Source of the DNA: CALBPI01 sp039821605
GTDB taxonomy: Bacteria > Pseudomonadota > Gammaproteobacteria > Steroidobacterales > Woeseiaceae
NCBI GenBank assembly: GCA_039821605.1
Contig: JBCBNV010000001.1
Location: forward strand, 682,001-746,000
Direction of reading: 5' to 3'
DNA: 64,000 nt
The notes beneath the pieces were generated by a model. It ran no database searches. It worked only from the letters and a program-made list of their open reading frames with translations, and had not been told where the DNA came from. This document shows, one piece after another, positions 8,523 to 18,016 of this stretch; within the stretch, counting starts at the first letter, position 1; every line of letters starts with the position of its first letter. Made by a program: the position numbers and the translations under genes.

Positions 8523-8807
8523 TCAGCTCGCGTCGAGGTCGTCGATACCGAAGTCGTCGTCTTCGTCGAGCAGGCGGTTGAGTCGCTTCTCTTCGAGCAG
8601 CGCTTCTAGCCGGCGACGCGCAGCGGCACCGTCTTTGCCCGGGTCTTTGGCCTGCTCGATATCCGCGACGAGCTCTTCGACATTGACCTCCACCGACATG
8701 CCACCGACGTTGTCGCCGGCCTCGATGACGATGGTCTCCGAGAAGTCCTTGTCGTCCTCACCGTCGTCGAGGTCGTCTTCGGGTAGGTCTGTTTCTTCAC
8801 TGATCAT
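8523..8807 (-). CDS. small acidic protein of unknown function
   Basis: 94 residues and very acidic, with Asp/Glu clusters at both ends (DLPEDDLDDGEDD and LDEDDDFGIDD). A central basic/helical patch reads ARRRLEALLEEKRLNRLL. This looks like small conserved gammaproteobacterial proteins of the PA3496-like kind, but that match is from memory and uncertain. The start at 8807 (ISEETDL) is preferred to 8819. It lies downstream of gspF on the same strand with a 105-nt gap, so it may be the last gene of the gsp transcript. Confidence 0.65.
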   Translation of the reverse strand: MISEETDLPEDDLDDGEDDKDFSETIVIEAGDNVGGMSVEVNVEELVADIEQAKDPGKDGAAARRRLEALLEEKRLNRLLDEDDDFGIDDLDAS

Positions 8808-8912
8808 GCACGTCCCCAAGAGCGGCTCACAGTGCTCGGTTGTCGCGAATATAAACCCGCGCTTCGCGCGCGTGCAACTACGTCGTCGACAGTTTGCGAG
8901 ATGGCGCGTCGG

Positions 8913-10133
8913 CTAACCGACAAGCTGGTTCATGTTGAAGATGGGCAACAGGATCGCAAGCACGATGAGCAACACGACGAGTCCCATGATGACAATGATC
9001 GCAGGCTCGATAATGCTCATGAGTGCCGAGATCAGGCTGTCGGTCTCGCGCTCCTGGTTGACGGCAGCGCGCTCGAGCATTTCGTCGAGGCGGCCACTGG
9101 CCTCACCGCTGGAAATCAGGTGAATCGTCATGGGCGGAAACACGCCGCGCTCGCCCAGCGACCGGCTGATGGGTGCGCCCTCGCGAATGCGCACGGCGGC
9201 CTCGTCGACGGCCTCGCGCATGGGTACATTCTCGATCACCTCGCCCGCAATGCGCAGCGACTCGAGCACGGGCACGCCGCTGGCCGCCAGAATCGCCAGT
9301 GTGCGCATGAAGCGCGCCGTGTTAAGTCCGCGTGTCAGCCGTCCGAAAACCGGCATGCGCAGCTTGGTGCCGTGCCAGCGCTTCTTGGGCCCTGGCCGGG
9401 CCAGCAGTATCCGGAGACCGATGAATGCCGCAACAACGCCGATGACCATGAGCCACCACCAGGCCTGCACAAACTCACTGATACCGATCAGTACGCGCGT
9501 GAGCGCGGGCAACTCGTTGCCCGTCGACACGAAGACGCTGACGATTTTCGGTACGACGTAGGACAACATGAACGTGACCACGGCCAGCGACATGATCACG
9601 AGGAGGATCGGGTAGACGAGGGCCGTCTTGGCCTTTTGCGAGAGGTTCTGGCGGTTCTCGGTGTAGTCGGCGAGCCGGTCGAGCACGTTGTCGAGCTTGC
9701 CCGACTGTTCGCCGGCATCGACTGTGGCGCGGAACATTGCGGGGAAGGCCTGTGGGAACTCGGCCAGACTGCCGGCCAGTGAGTACCCTTCGCGGACCCT
9801 GGCGCGTACGCCCATGATGATGCTGCGGGTTTTTGACTGATCCGACTGGTCAGCAATGGCCTGCAGGGCTTCTTCGAGCGGCAGGCCCGCCTGCGACAGC
9901 GTCGCCAGCTGCCGGGTGACGAGTGCCAGTTCGGCGCCCGACAGGGCGCGGCGGATACTGACGCGCTGTTTGTTGTCGTCGCTGCGCCCGCGCGTCGTAA
10001 CGGGGTCAACGGAAAGCGGTGTCAGCGATTGTTCGCGCAGCGCGCCACGCACGGCACGCGCCGTGTCGCCCTCAAGAACCCCCTTGCGTTGCTTGCCGCG
10101 GGGGTCGAGTGCGATGTACTCGAAAGCTGCCAT
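8913..10133 (-). CDS. gspF: GspF, type II secretion inner-membrane platform protein
   Basis: 406 residues with two tandem T2SSF domains. The N-terminal half has the family start AAFEYIALDPRGKQRKGVLEGDTARA. Three hydrophobic segments are visible (about residues 170-195, 220-240 and 375-400), and the C-terminus ends ILLPIFNMNQLVG, typical of GspF. It couples the GspE ATPase to pseudopilus assembly. It lies 19 nt after gspE in the gspC-D-E-F order. Confidence 0.96.
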   Translation of the reverse strand: MAAFEYIALDPRGKQRKGVLEGDTARAVRGALREQSLTPLSVDPVTTRGRSDDNKQRVSIRRALSGAELALVTRQLATLSQAGLPLEEALQAIADQSDQSKTRSIIMGVRARVREGYSLAGSLAEFPQAFPAMFRATVDAGEQSGKLDNVLDRLADYTENRQNLSQKAKTALVYPILLVIMSLAVVTFMLSYVVPKIVSVFVSTGNELPALTRVLIGISEFVQAWWWLMVIGVVAAFIGLRILLARPGPKKRWHGTKLRMPVFGRLTRGLNTARFMRTLAILAASGVPVLESLRIAGEVIENVPMREAVDEAAVRIREGAPISRSLGERGVFPPMTIHLISSGEASGRLDEMLERAAVNQERETDSLISALMSIIEPAIIVIMGLVVLLIVLAILLPIFNMNQLVG

Positions 10134-10152
10134 GGCTCAGGCGTGTCCCGCG

Positions 10153-11679
10153 TCAGTCATCGCGCGTGACACGCAAGACCTCTTCGAGCGTGGTGATACC
10201 CTGCATGACCTTGGCGCGGCCATCGTCGCGAATGCTCGGGCCGCGTTCACGCGCGTAGCGTTCAAGCTCATGCTCGCCCGAGCCGTCGTGAATCATCGTG
10301 CGCATGGTGTCGTCGACCGTCACGAGCTCGTAGATGCCCGAGCGGCCGCGGAACGCCATGGGATCGTCGGCCGGCGGCCGGTACAGCGTCGGACGTTCGT
10401 CACGGCTCACGCGCAGCAGGTCACATTCGGCATCGCTGGCCGGGTAGGCTTCGCAGCGCTCAGAGTCGAGCGTGCGCACGAGTCGTTGCGACAAGACACC
10501 AATGAGACTCGACGACAGCAGGAACGGCTCGACACCCATGTCACGCAGGCGCGTCACGGCGCCCACCGCCGTGTTGGTGTGCAGCGTGGAGAGCACGAGG
10601 TGACCTGTCAGCGAGGCCTGTACGGCGATCTCGGCCGTTTCGAGGTCACGAATCTCACCGACCATCACGACGTCGGGGTCCTGGCGCAGAATGGCACGCA
10701 AGCCGCGGGCGAAGGTCATATCGACCTTCGTATTGACCTGCGACTGACCGATGCCATCGATGTAGTACTCGATGGGGTCTTCGACAGTCATGATGTTGCG
10801 CGTGGCGTTGTTTATGCGCTCGAGCGCTGCGTACAGCGTCGTGGTCTTACCCGAGCCCGTCGGGCCCGTGACGAGAATGATGCCGTGCGGCTTGTGGATC
10901 AGCGCGTCTATGTTTCGCTGGTCGTCAGCGCGCATGCCGAGCTGTGCGAGATCGAGCCGGCCGGCCTGCTTGTCGAGCAGACGCATGACCACGCGCTCGC
11001 CGTGACCCGAGGGCATGGTCGAGACGCGCACGTCGACGGCGCGGCCCGCGACGCGCAGCGAGATGCGGCCATCCTGTGGCAGGCGCTTTTCGGCGATGTC
11101 GAGTTTCGACATGACCTTGATGCGTGATACGAGTAGCGGTGCGACGCCGCGCGCGGTCTGCAGCACTTCGCGCAGCACGCCGTCGATACGCATTCGCACG
11201 ATGAGTCGGTTCTCGTAGGGCTCGATGTGGATATCGGAGGCGTTTTCCTTGATCGCCTCGGTGAGCAGCGCGTTGATGAGGCGAATGATGGGCGCCTCGT
11301 CGTCGGACTCGAGCAGGTCAGACTGTTCGGGCAGCTCCTGCGCCAGCATCAGCAGGTCTGTCTCTTCCTCGAACCCGTCCATCATCTGCATGGCCGGGCC
11401 GCTGCCGCGCTCGTAGGCCTGCTGCAGCTCCATATCGAACCGCTCTTCGCTGACGCGTTCGATGGTCAGCGTCTGGCCCAGGTAGCGTTGCGCCTCGGCG
11501 AGGCTCGCGAGGCTCGCACCCGCGCGGTAGAGCAGGGCTTGTGGCAGTCCGTCCTGCTCGCGCACAAGCAGTCCGTGCCGCTTGGCGAATGAGAACGGCA
11601 GCTGCGTCGTCGCCGCGGCTTCTTCCACGGCCAGTGAGCTGATCGTCTCGTCTTCTAAGGTGTCCGTCGTGACCGCCAT
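10153..11679 (-). CDS. gspE: GspE, type II secretion ATPase (degenerate zinc motif)
   Basis: 508 residues. An N-terminal N1E-like domain precedes the RecA-like motor with Walker A GPTGSGKTTT (Lys about residue 278), an Asp box (VEDPIEYYIDGIGQ), Walker B (DPDVVMVGEIRD) and a His box (GHLVLSTLHTN). It powers pseudopilus extension from the cytoplasm. The usual C-terminal CxxC...CxxC zinc module is not intact. Only two cysteines remain (RCEAYPASDAECD), and the second pair is replaced by a PADDPMAF stretch before GRSGIYEL. It sits between gspD and gspF. Confidence 0.95.
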   Translation of the reverse strand: MAVTTDTLEDETISSLAVEEAAATTQLPFSFAKRHGLLVREQDGLPQALLYRAGASLASLAEAQRYLGQTLTIERVSEERFDMELQQAYERGSGPAMQMMDGFEEETDLLMLAQELPEQSDLLESDDEAPIIRLINALLTEAIKENASDIHIEPYENRLIVRMRIDGVLREVLQTARGVAPLLVSRIKVMSKLDIAEKRLPQDGRISLRVAGRAVDVRVSTMPSGHGERVVMRLLDKQAGRLDLAQLGMRADDQRNIDALIHKPHGIILVTGPTGSGKTTTLYAALERINNATRNIMTVEDPIEYYIDGIGQSQVNTKVDMTFARGLRAILRQDPDVVMVGEIRDLETAEIAVQASLTGHLVLSTLHTNTAVGAVTRLRDMGVEPFLLSSSLIGVLSQRLVRTLDSERCEAYPASDAECDLLRVSRDERPTLYRPPADDPMAFRGRSGIYELVTVDDTMRTMIHDGSGEHELERYARERGPSIRDDGRAKVMQGITTLEEVLRVTRDD

Positions 11680-11694
11680 GATGCGTGCTCCGGC

Positions 11695-13677
11695 TTATTC
11701 GCCGCCGTTGTCTTCCTGCATGATATCGGCTGGCGGCTGGATCGGTGCAGTATCGCGGACCTGTTCGTCAAGCGGCGGCAGCGTCGGGCGCACAGCGTCG
11801 CGTAGCAGCGGTACCTGGCGATCGCCCTGCTGCAGGTTGCGCAGGTAGTTGTACTTCTCGCCCGTGACTTGCATGGAGCCGATGCCGTCGAGCAGGATCC
11901 TCGGCTTGATGAAGACCATGAGGTTGGTCTTGATCTTCTCCGACGTCCGCGAGCGGAACAGGTTGCCAATGATCGGGATGCTGCCCAGTACGGGTACGCG
12001 CTGATCGGTCTCGAGTACCTGGTCGTCGATCAGGCCACCCAGTACGAGAATGCCGCCATCCTCGACGATGACCGAGGTATCGATGAGTCGCGTGTTGGTG
12101 ATCAGGTCGACGGCCCCTGCGCTGGAGCTCAGACTCGAGATCTCCTGCGTGATCTTGAGCAGGATCGTGCCGTCGTCCGTGATCTGCGGCGTGAGCTGCA
12201 GGTTGGTGCCGACCTGTTCGCGGTTGACGGTCTGGAAGGGGTTCACGGCGCCGTCGTTGTTGCCGCCCGTGTTCGTGAACTGGCCCGTAATGAACGGGAC
12301 TTCCTGGCCGATCTCGATCTTCGCCTCTTCGTTGTCCATCGTGACGATGACCGGCGTTGAGATGACGTTGGTGTTGGCGTCGCCCTGCAGCGCGTTCAGG
12401 ATCGCCGCAAAGCTCACGCCGGAATCCGAGATGCGGCCCACGCCGAGCGTGACGCCTTCGGCGATCGCGCCGGCGAGGGCGGCTGCGTCATCACTTTCGG
12501 TGGCGCCGATCAACGGCACAACGCGACTGCCCGCCGAAGCGAAATCGGTAGTGCCGATGATGTTGTCATCGTTGCTGCCGTCGAGCGCCCAGGTCACGCC
12601 CAGCTGCGAGTCGCGGTTGATGTTGACCTCGACGATGAGCGCTTCGACGAGCACCTGTGCACGACGAATGTCGAGCTTGTCGACGACCGACATGATCGAG
12701 CGCATCGAAGCGGGCGGTGCCGTGATGACCAGCGCGTTGGTAATCTCGTCGGCCCAGATGTTGACCTCGACGTCGGCGTTGGCCGCGGTCTCCTGGCCTT
12801 CCGCGCTTTGCACCTGCCCCTGCAGCTTGCCCGCGAGGTCTTCGGCGTTGGCGTATTTGAGGTAGCGCACCTGGGTGTCGCCACCGGCTTCGCGCGGCGT
12901 GTCGAGATGCGCGATGAGCGCGCGAATCTTGACGCGGTCGGCAGGCACGCCGCTGATGAGCACGCTGTTGGTGCGGGCGTCGGCAACGAGATTGATGGGC
13001 GCGCTGGCGCCCGCTTCGACACGGTTGCCGCCGTTGAGCGCGTTGATCGTCGTGACGATGTCCGTGGCCGAGGCGTAGGTCAGCGGCACCACCTCGACAT
13101 CGGCGTCGACGGGACGGTCGATCTGGCGCAGCAGGAATCGAATGCGGTTCACGTTGCGCTGCGTATCGCTAATGATCAGCGAGTTTGAGCTGGCCTGGGC
13201 CGCCAGGTGGGCGTTGCTGGGCAGCAACGGGCGCAGCACGGGGACAAGCTGCGCGGCCGAGACGTTTTCGACGCGAAGCACCGTGGTGACTGTTTCGTCG
13301 GCGAGCGCCCCCGTGACGTTGGCGGGTGCCTGGCGTGCGTTGGCGTTGGGCACAATCCGCGTCACGCTACCCGCCTCGATGGCGACGAAGTTGTTGACTT
13401 CGAGCAGCTGCAGGAAGGCCAGGTAGAACTCCTCGGCGTCCATGGGCTCGCTCGCAATGAGCGTGACCTTGGCGTTGACGCGCGGGTCAACGATGAACGT
13501 GCGGCCCGTGGCCACCTGCACGGCGTCAATGACGGCCTTGATGTCGGTTTCCCGGTAGTTGGGCGTGATTTCATCGATACCTTGCGCCAGCACACCGGGT
13601 GCGGCGGTCAGCGCGGTGGCAAGCGCCAGTGCTGCGATGATCGAGCGCTGCCGGGGCGCGCATTGCGAGTGGTTCAT
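11695..13677 (-). CDS. gspD: GspD, type II secretion outer-membrane secretin
   Basis: 660 residues with a signal peptide (cleavage after GVLAQ). N0 domain (NYRETDIKAVIDAV...VDPRVNAKVTL) is followed by N1-N3 repeats with the ring-building motifs SNSLIISD and TNSVLISG. The C-terminal secretin domain follows (VPFITGQFT, GGLIDDQVLETDQRVPVLG). A C-terminal tail after the barrel could bind a pilotin. The start codon overlaps the gspC stop (ATGA), showing coupling. Confidence 0.96.
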   Translation of the reverse strand: MNHSQCAPRQRSIIAALALATALTAAPGVLAQGIDEITPNYRETDIKAVIDAVQVATGRTFIVDPRVNAKVTLIASEPMDAEEFYLAFLQLLEVNNFVAIEAGSVTRIVPNANARQAPANVTGALADETVTTVLRVENVSAAQLVPVLRPLLPSNAHLAAQASSNSLIISDTQRNVNRIRFLLRQIDRPVDADVEVVPLTYASATDIVTTINALNGGNRVEAGASAPINLVADARTNSVLISGVPADRVKIRALIAHLDTPREAGGDTQVRYLKYANAEDLAGKLQGQVQSAEGQETAANADVEVNIWADEITNALVITAPPASMRSIMSVVDKLDIRRAQVLVEALIVEVNINRDSQLGVTWALDGSNDDNIIGTTDFASAGSRVVPLIGATESDDAAALAGAIAEGVTLGVGRISDSGVSFAAILNALQGDANTNVISTPVIVTMDNEEAKIEIGQEVPFITGQFTNTGGNNDGAVNPFQTVNREQVGTNLQLTPQITDDGTILLKITQEISSLSSSAGAVDLITNTRLIDTSVIVEDGGILVLGGLIDDQVLETDQRVPVLGSIPIIGNLFRSRTSEKIKTNLMVFIKPRILLDGIGSMQVTGEKYNYLRNLQQGDRQVPLLRDAVRPTLPPLDEQVRDTAPIQPPADIMQEDNGGE

Positions 13678-14624
13678 TGAGTGGCCTGGTCCGAGAAGTC
13701 GAGTGAGCTCGTGTCGAGCGTCAGATTTTGTTGTTGGCCGCCGCGCTCGAGCGTGACGGAAATGCTCTGGGCGTTGCCCAGCTCACTGAAAATACGCGCG
13801 CCTTGTGACGGGTTGTTGAGCGGCGTGCCGTTGATCGCCGTCACGATGTCACCGGGACGCAAGCCGAGCTTGGCAAAGCTCTGCCGGTCGGAGCCCGGGT
13901 AGAGCCGGTAGCCGCGCTGCTGGCCACCCACGTAGTAGGGTCGGGGCGAGATGATCTGGGTGAATTGCGCGGCGTTCTCTGTCAGGACCTGGGTCATCGA
14001 CGGGCTGCTGGCGCGGCGGATGCTCGTGCGCGAGCGGTTCGCAGTGGGTGCGCTGCCTGTTACGTCCTCCGGTTTGGGGAGTTTCAACGACTCAATAGCG
14101 CCGCCGCGGCTAAGCAACACCTGCTCGCGCTGGACGGCGTAGAGCTTGACGCCGCTGCGTATCGTGTCGCCAATCGCGAACACGCGCTCATTCTGGCCGT
14201 CCTTGATGATCGCGAGCGCGTTGTCTTCTGTATTGGCCGCCAGCGTCCCACGAAGCTCCAGTGGCAACTTGGTTTCTTCGTAATCCCCTTCGCAGTCTGG
14301 CGGGCACGTGTCCACGATCGGCGTTTCGTCCTCTTTGCGCGCTACACCGAAAAGGCTCGCCTTAACGATTGCGGAAACGTCCGTCGACGCGATGGCAGCC
14401 GATCCCGAGTCGGCGCTCGCAGGCGCCAGAGCGACGGGTGGCGCGATATTCGCGTCCTCGCGCTCCGGTAGCATCGCCACCACGAGCCCGGCAAGTTGCC
14501 AGGCAACCACAACGGCCAGTACCAGCGCCGCGAGCCCGGGGCCGCGTCGCTGCAAAGTGGCCAGCCACGGTTGCTGACCCAGGCGCTGGAACCGGTCCAG
14601 CGCGTCCGCGCCACTCATCGCCAT
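13674..14624 (-). CDS. gspC: GspC, type II secretion clamp protein with PDZ domain
   Basis: 316 residues: a short cytoplasmic N-terminus, one transmembrane segment (GLAALVLAVVVAWQLAGLVVAML), a periplasmic homology region (SAIVKASLFGVA... LPLELRGTLA... AIIKDGQNERVFAIGD) and a C-terminal PDZ domain (RLYPGSDRQSFAKLGLRPGD, then IVTAINGTPL). GspC links the inner-membrane platform with the GspD secretin. A TCPPDCEGD insert with two cysteines could form a disulfide. It is first in the operon; an in-frame ATG at 14618 is an alternative start. GGAGG lies about 13 nt before the ATG. Confidence 0.93.
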   Translation of the reverse strand: MAMSGADALDRFQRLGQQPWLATLQRRGPGLAALVLAVVVAWQLAGLVVAMLPEREDANIAPPVALAPASADSGSAAIASTDVSAIVKASLFGVARKEDETPIVDTCPPDCEGDYEETKLPLELRGTLAANTEDNALAIIKDGQNERVFAIGDTIRSGVKLYAVQREQVLLSRGGAIESLKLPKPEDVTGSAPTANRSRTSIRRASSPSMTQVLTENAAQFTQIISPRPYYVGGQQRGYRLYPGSDRQSFAKLGLRPGDIVTAINGTPLNNPSQGARIFSELGNAQSISVTLERGGQQQNLTLDTSSLDFSDQATQ

Positions 14625-14939
14625 GATTCGGTTTCCGCCTCCAGACTGCGCTCGTACATGTCCGCGTTGCCTTTATGGGTGTTATTTGTGCCTGGTGCAG
14701 GCCCGGAGCCGCGCAGTCGTCGCAGCATCATACGGCAGTCCCAGCGGACCGAACAAGCGTGCCCAAGCGTCTGAACAGCTTAGAATCCGGTGGTTTGCGT
14801 TGGTTCCGCTGGCCCGGTCAGTCGATTGACCCCAGCCCTTGCGTCGGGGCCGCTGCGACCCCATCTCCTGACCTCGAAGACACGTAACAGACACCACATC
14901 CGGACTTGTGGTAAGAAATGAGTGAGTGTGAAAAACGGC
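14625..14939. other. gspC-clpS divergent intergenic region
   Basis: About 315 bp separates two divergently transcribed units and must hold both promoters. I see no strong -35/-10 pair, palindrome or terminator, and no convincing small ORF. AT content is only slightly higher near 14760-14800 and 14905-14920. Confidence 0.6.
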
Positions 14940-15302
14940 ATGATCACGAGCAGGGCGATGGCAGAGCATGATCCCGATGAGCCGACCGGCCCCGACGAAC
15001 ACGTCGGTGACACGGGCACGGTCACAGAGGAAGTGCGGCCGAAACTCAAGAAGCCACCGCTCTACCGGGTGGTGCTGCTCAACGACGACTACACCCCCAT
15101 GGAGTTCGTCGTTCAGATCCTCGAGCAGGTGTTTTCGCACGACCGCGCGCTGGCCACGCGCATCATGCTCGAGGTTCACACGAAAGGAAAAGGTGTTTGC
15201 GGGGTCTATACCTATGACGTCGCAGAAACGAAGGTCGCCCAGGTGACCAAGGCGGCAGAGCAGCACCAGCACCCGTTGCTGTGCACGATGGAAGCCGACT
15301 GA
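14940..15302 (+). CDS. clpS: ClpS, N-degron adaptor of ClpAP
   Basis: 120 residues from the ATG at 14940. A disordered acidic N-terminus is followed by the conserved core YRVVLLNDDYTPMEFVVQIL and the C-terminal HPLLCTMEAD. The N-degron pocket residues are recognisable (NDDYTPM, M-x-VH). GTG 14922 and ATG 14958 are other possible starts; none has a strong ribosome site. It delivers N-degron substrates to ClpA, encoded 28 nt downstream. Aat, which makes N-degrons, is encoded nearby. Confidence 0.93.
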   Translation: MITSRAMAEHDPDEPTGPDEHVGDTGTVTEEVRPKLKKPPLYRVVLLNDDYTPMEFVVQILEQVFSHDRALATRIMLEVHTKGKGVCGVYTYDVAETKVAQVTKAAEQHQHPLLCTMEAD

Positions 15303-15330
15303 TGGCGCAAGCCACGACACGGAGAGCAAG

Positions 15331-17658
15331 ATGCTGAACAGTGAATTGGAGTTCTGCCTCAACGAGGCATTCCAGTCAGCACGTGACCAGCGGCATGAGT
15401 TCATGACCGTTGAGCACCTGTTGCTCGCGATCCTCGACATCCCCGAGGTTTACGACCTGCTGCGCGCCCTCGAAGCCGACATCAACCGGCTGCGGCGCGA
15501 GCTCAATGAAGTGATCGGCCAGACCACGCCGCGTTTGGGCGAGGACGTCGAGCAGGAAGTGCAGCCCACGCTGGGATTCCAGCGCGTCGTGCAGCGCGCC
15601 TTGTTCCACGTGCAGTCGAGCGGCAAGAAAGAGGTCACGGGCGTCAACGTGCTCGTCGCGATCTTCAGCGAGAAGCAGTCGCAGGCCGTTTACCTGCTCA
15701 ACCTGCAGGACATCACCCGCCTCGATGTCGTCAACTACATCTCGCACGGTGTGAGCCGCGCGGGCGAATACGGCGAAGAGGGCGAGAATCTCGGCACCAC
15801 GAGCGAAAGCGAAGACGGCGAGGCGCCGCGCTCGGCGCTCGATGAGTTCGCAACGAACCTCAATGCCGAGGCCGAGTCGGGACGCATCGATCCGCTCATC
15901 GGTCGCACGCTCGAGGTCGAGCGCACAATCGAGATCCTCTGCCGCCGGCGCAAGAACAACCCGCTCTACGTCGGTGAGGCGGGCGTGGGCAAGACGGCCA
16001 TCGCCGAAGGTCTGGCGCGGCTCATCGTCGAAGGTGAGGTGCCCGAAGTGCTTGCCGATGCCACGATCTACTCGCTTGATATGGGCGCGCTCGTGGCGGG
16101 CACCAAGTATCGCGGCGACTTCGAGAAACGACTCAAGGCCGTCGTCAAGGAGCTCTCCGAGGAGCCTGGCGCCGTTCTGTTCATCGACGAGATTCACACG
16201 ATCATCGGTGCGGGCGCTGCATCAGGCGGCGTCATGGACGCCTCCAACCTCATCAAGCCCGTACTGGCCAACGGTCGCCTGCGTTGCATTGGCTCCACGA
16301 CCTACCAGGAGTACCGCGGCATCTTTGAGAAGGACCACGCACTCGCGCGGCGCTTCCAGAAGATCGACATCCCCGAGCCCACCGTCGAGGAGACGGTGCA
16401 GATCCTCGCGGGCCTGCAAAGCCGCTTCGAGGCCCACCACGGCGTTCGCTACGACGCGGATGCGCTGGGGGCGGCCGCCGAACTCTCGGCCCGGCACATC
16501 AATGACCGGCATTTGCCAGACAAAGCCATCGATGTCATCGACGAGGCGGGCGCCAACCTGCGCCTGCAGCCCGAGGCCTCGCGCCCCGAGTCGGTGACCG
16601 TCGAGGCTGTGCAGAACATCGTCGCGCGCATGGCGCGGATTCCGCCAGCCAGTGTGTCCGTGTCCGACCGCGCGACGCTGCGTAACCTGGAACGCGACCT
16701 CAAGATGGTCATCTTTGGTCAGGACGCGGCGATCGAGGCACTGTCATCGTCGATCAAAATGGCGCGCTCGGGCCTCAACGACGACGAGAAGCCCGTCGGC
16801 TCGTTCCTGTTCGCGGGCCCCACGGGTGTCGGCAAGACCGAGGTCACGCGTCAGCTTGCCGCCTCGCTGGGGATCGAGCTGCTTCGCTTCGACATGTCGG
16901 AGTACATGGAGCGGCACACGGTGTCGCGGCTCATCGGCGCGCCTCCGGGCTATGTCGGTTACGACCAGGGCGGCCTGCTCACGGAGGCCGTTAACAAGAA
17001 CCCACACGCCGTGGTCTTGCTCGATGAGATCGAAAAGGCCCACCCCGAGGTCTTCAATCTGCTGCTGCAGGTCATGGACCACGGCACGCTGACGGACAAC
17101 AACGGCCGCAAGGCCGATTTCCGCAACGTGGTGCTTGTCATGACAACTAACTCGGGCGCGCAGGAGATGAGCCGCGCGTCCATCGGCTTCACGCAGCAAG
17201 ACCATACGAGCGACGGCATGGAAGTCATCCGGCGCACGTTCACGCCCGAGTTTCGCAACCGGCTGGACGCCATCATCCAGTTCGAACCGCTGGACCCGCA
17301 CTCGATCGCGCGCGTCGTCGACAAGCTCGTCGTCGAGCTCGAGGGGCGCCTGCTGAGCTCCAACGTCACGCTCGAGCTCACGGACGAGGCGCGCGACTGG
17401 ATCGCAGACCGTGGTTACGACAAGGCGATGGGTGCGCGACCGATGGCGCGGATTGTCCAGAAATACGTCAAACGCCCGCTGGCCGACGACCTGCTGTTCG
17501 GCGAGCTGTCAGAAGGCGGGCATGTGCGGGTCTGCGTCGTCGACGGCGAACTCAAACTCGAATTCGAGCGCCAGACGCCAAGACTGACGCATCAGTCGGC
17601 GGGGTCGGATGAACCGTCCGATGAGCCATCCGATGAACCACAGGAACCCGGCGCCTGA
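15331..17658 (+). CDS. clpA: ClpA, ATPase subunit of ClpAP protease
   Basis: 775 residues, close to E. coli ClpA. Order: N-domain (FCLNEAFQSARDQRHEFMTVEHLL), AAA-1 with Walker A GEAGVGKTA and Walker B (VLFIDEIHTIIGAGA), and AAA-2 with Walker A GPTGVGKTE, Walker B (VVLLDEIEKAHPE) and sensor 2 (MGARPMARIV). There is no ClpB-type middle domain. The C-terminal tail is a short SDEPSDEPSDEP repeat. It unfolds substrates for ClpP, which is not in this window. Confidence 0.97.
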   Translation: MLNSELEFCLNEAFQSARDQRHEFMTVEHLLLAILDIPEVYDLLRALEADINRLRRELNEVIGQTTPRLGEDVEQEVQPTLGFQRVVQRALFHVQSSGKKEVTGVNVLVAIFSEKQSQAVYLLNLQDITRLDVVNYISHGVSRAGEYGEEGENLGTTSESEDGEAPRSALDEFATNLNAEAESGRIDPLIGRTLEVERTIEILCRRRKNNPLYVGEAGVGKTAIAEGLARLIVEGEVPEVLADATIYSLDMGALVAGTKYRGDFEKRLKAVVKELSEEPGAVLFIDEIHTIIGAGAASGGVMDASNLIKPVLANGRLRCIGSTTYQEYRGIFEKDHALARRFQKIDIPEPTVEETVQILAGLQSRFEAHHGVRYDADALGAAAELSARHINDRHLPDKAIDVIDEAGANLRLQPEASRPESVTVEAVQNIVARMARIPPASVSVSDRATLRNLERDLKMVIFGQDAAIEALSSSIKMARSGLNDDEKPVGSFLFAGPTGVGKTEVTRQLAASLGIELLRFDMSEYMERHTVSRLIGAPPGYVGYDQGGLLTEAVNKNPHAVVLLDEIEKAHPEVFNLLLQVMDHGTLTDNNGRKADFRNVVLVMTTNSGAQEMSRASIGFTQQDHTSDGMEVIRRTFTPEFRNRLDAIIQFEPLDPHSIARVVDKLVVELEGRLLSSNVTLELTDEARDWIADRGYDKAMGARPMARIVQKYVKRPLADDLLFGELSEGGHVRVCVVDGELKLEFERQTPRLTHQSAGSDEPSDEPSDEPQEPGA

Positions 17659-17701
17659 CGCGCCGGTGTTCGTTCATTCTGGGTAGAACGTCAGGCGCCG
17701 G
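17648..17701. repeat. 13-bp inverted repeat between convergent clpA and infA
   Basis: CCGGCGCCTGACG (17648-17660) is the exact reverse complement of CGTCAGGCGCCGG (17689-17701), with a 28-nt spacer. The first arm contains the clpA stop codon. The second ends 24 nt before the infA stop. It may act as a shared 3'-end hairpin, though no T-run follows on either strand. Confidence 0.55.
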
Positions 17702-17725
17702 ACGGCACCTGCGCGTAACCGGGTA

Positions 17726-17944
17726 CTAGCGACCGCGGTAGACGATACGGCCTTTGCTCAGGTCGTAGGGCGTCAACTCGACCGTGACCTTGTCACCGGT
17801 CAGGATACGAATGTAGTGCTTGCGCATCTTGCCCGAGATGTGAGCGGTCACCGTGTGACCGTTCTCGAGCTCCACGCGAAACGTCGTGTTGGGCAGCGTG
17901 TCGATGACAACGCCTTCCATCTGAATGGCTTCTTCCTTTGCCAA
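17726..17944 (-). CDS. infA: translation initiation factor IF-1
   Basis: 72 residues, exactly the family length. S1/OB-fold sequence is near-canonical: EEAIQMEGVVIDTLPNTTF, then KMRKHYIRILTGDKVTVELTPYDL and the C-terminal GRIVYRGR. It binds the ribosomal A site during initiation. It is convergent with clpA and divergent to nothing close by; aat follows upstream on the same strand, the same neighbourhood as in E. coli. Confidence 0.98.
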   Translation of the reverse strand: MAKEEAIQMEGVVIDTLPNTTFRVELENGHTVTAHISGKMRKHYIRILTGDKVTVELTPYDLSKGRIVYRGR

Positions 17945-18016
17945 GTAGCCGTACCTCGTCGAAAAGTGGCGGAATTGTCCGCAAATGCCTGCGCAATTGC
18001 AATGCGCCGGCGCCGA

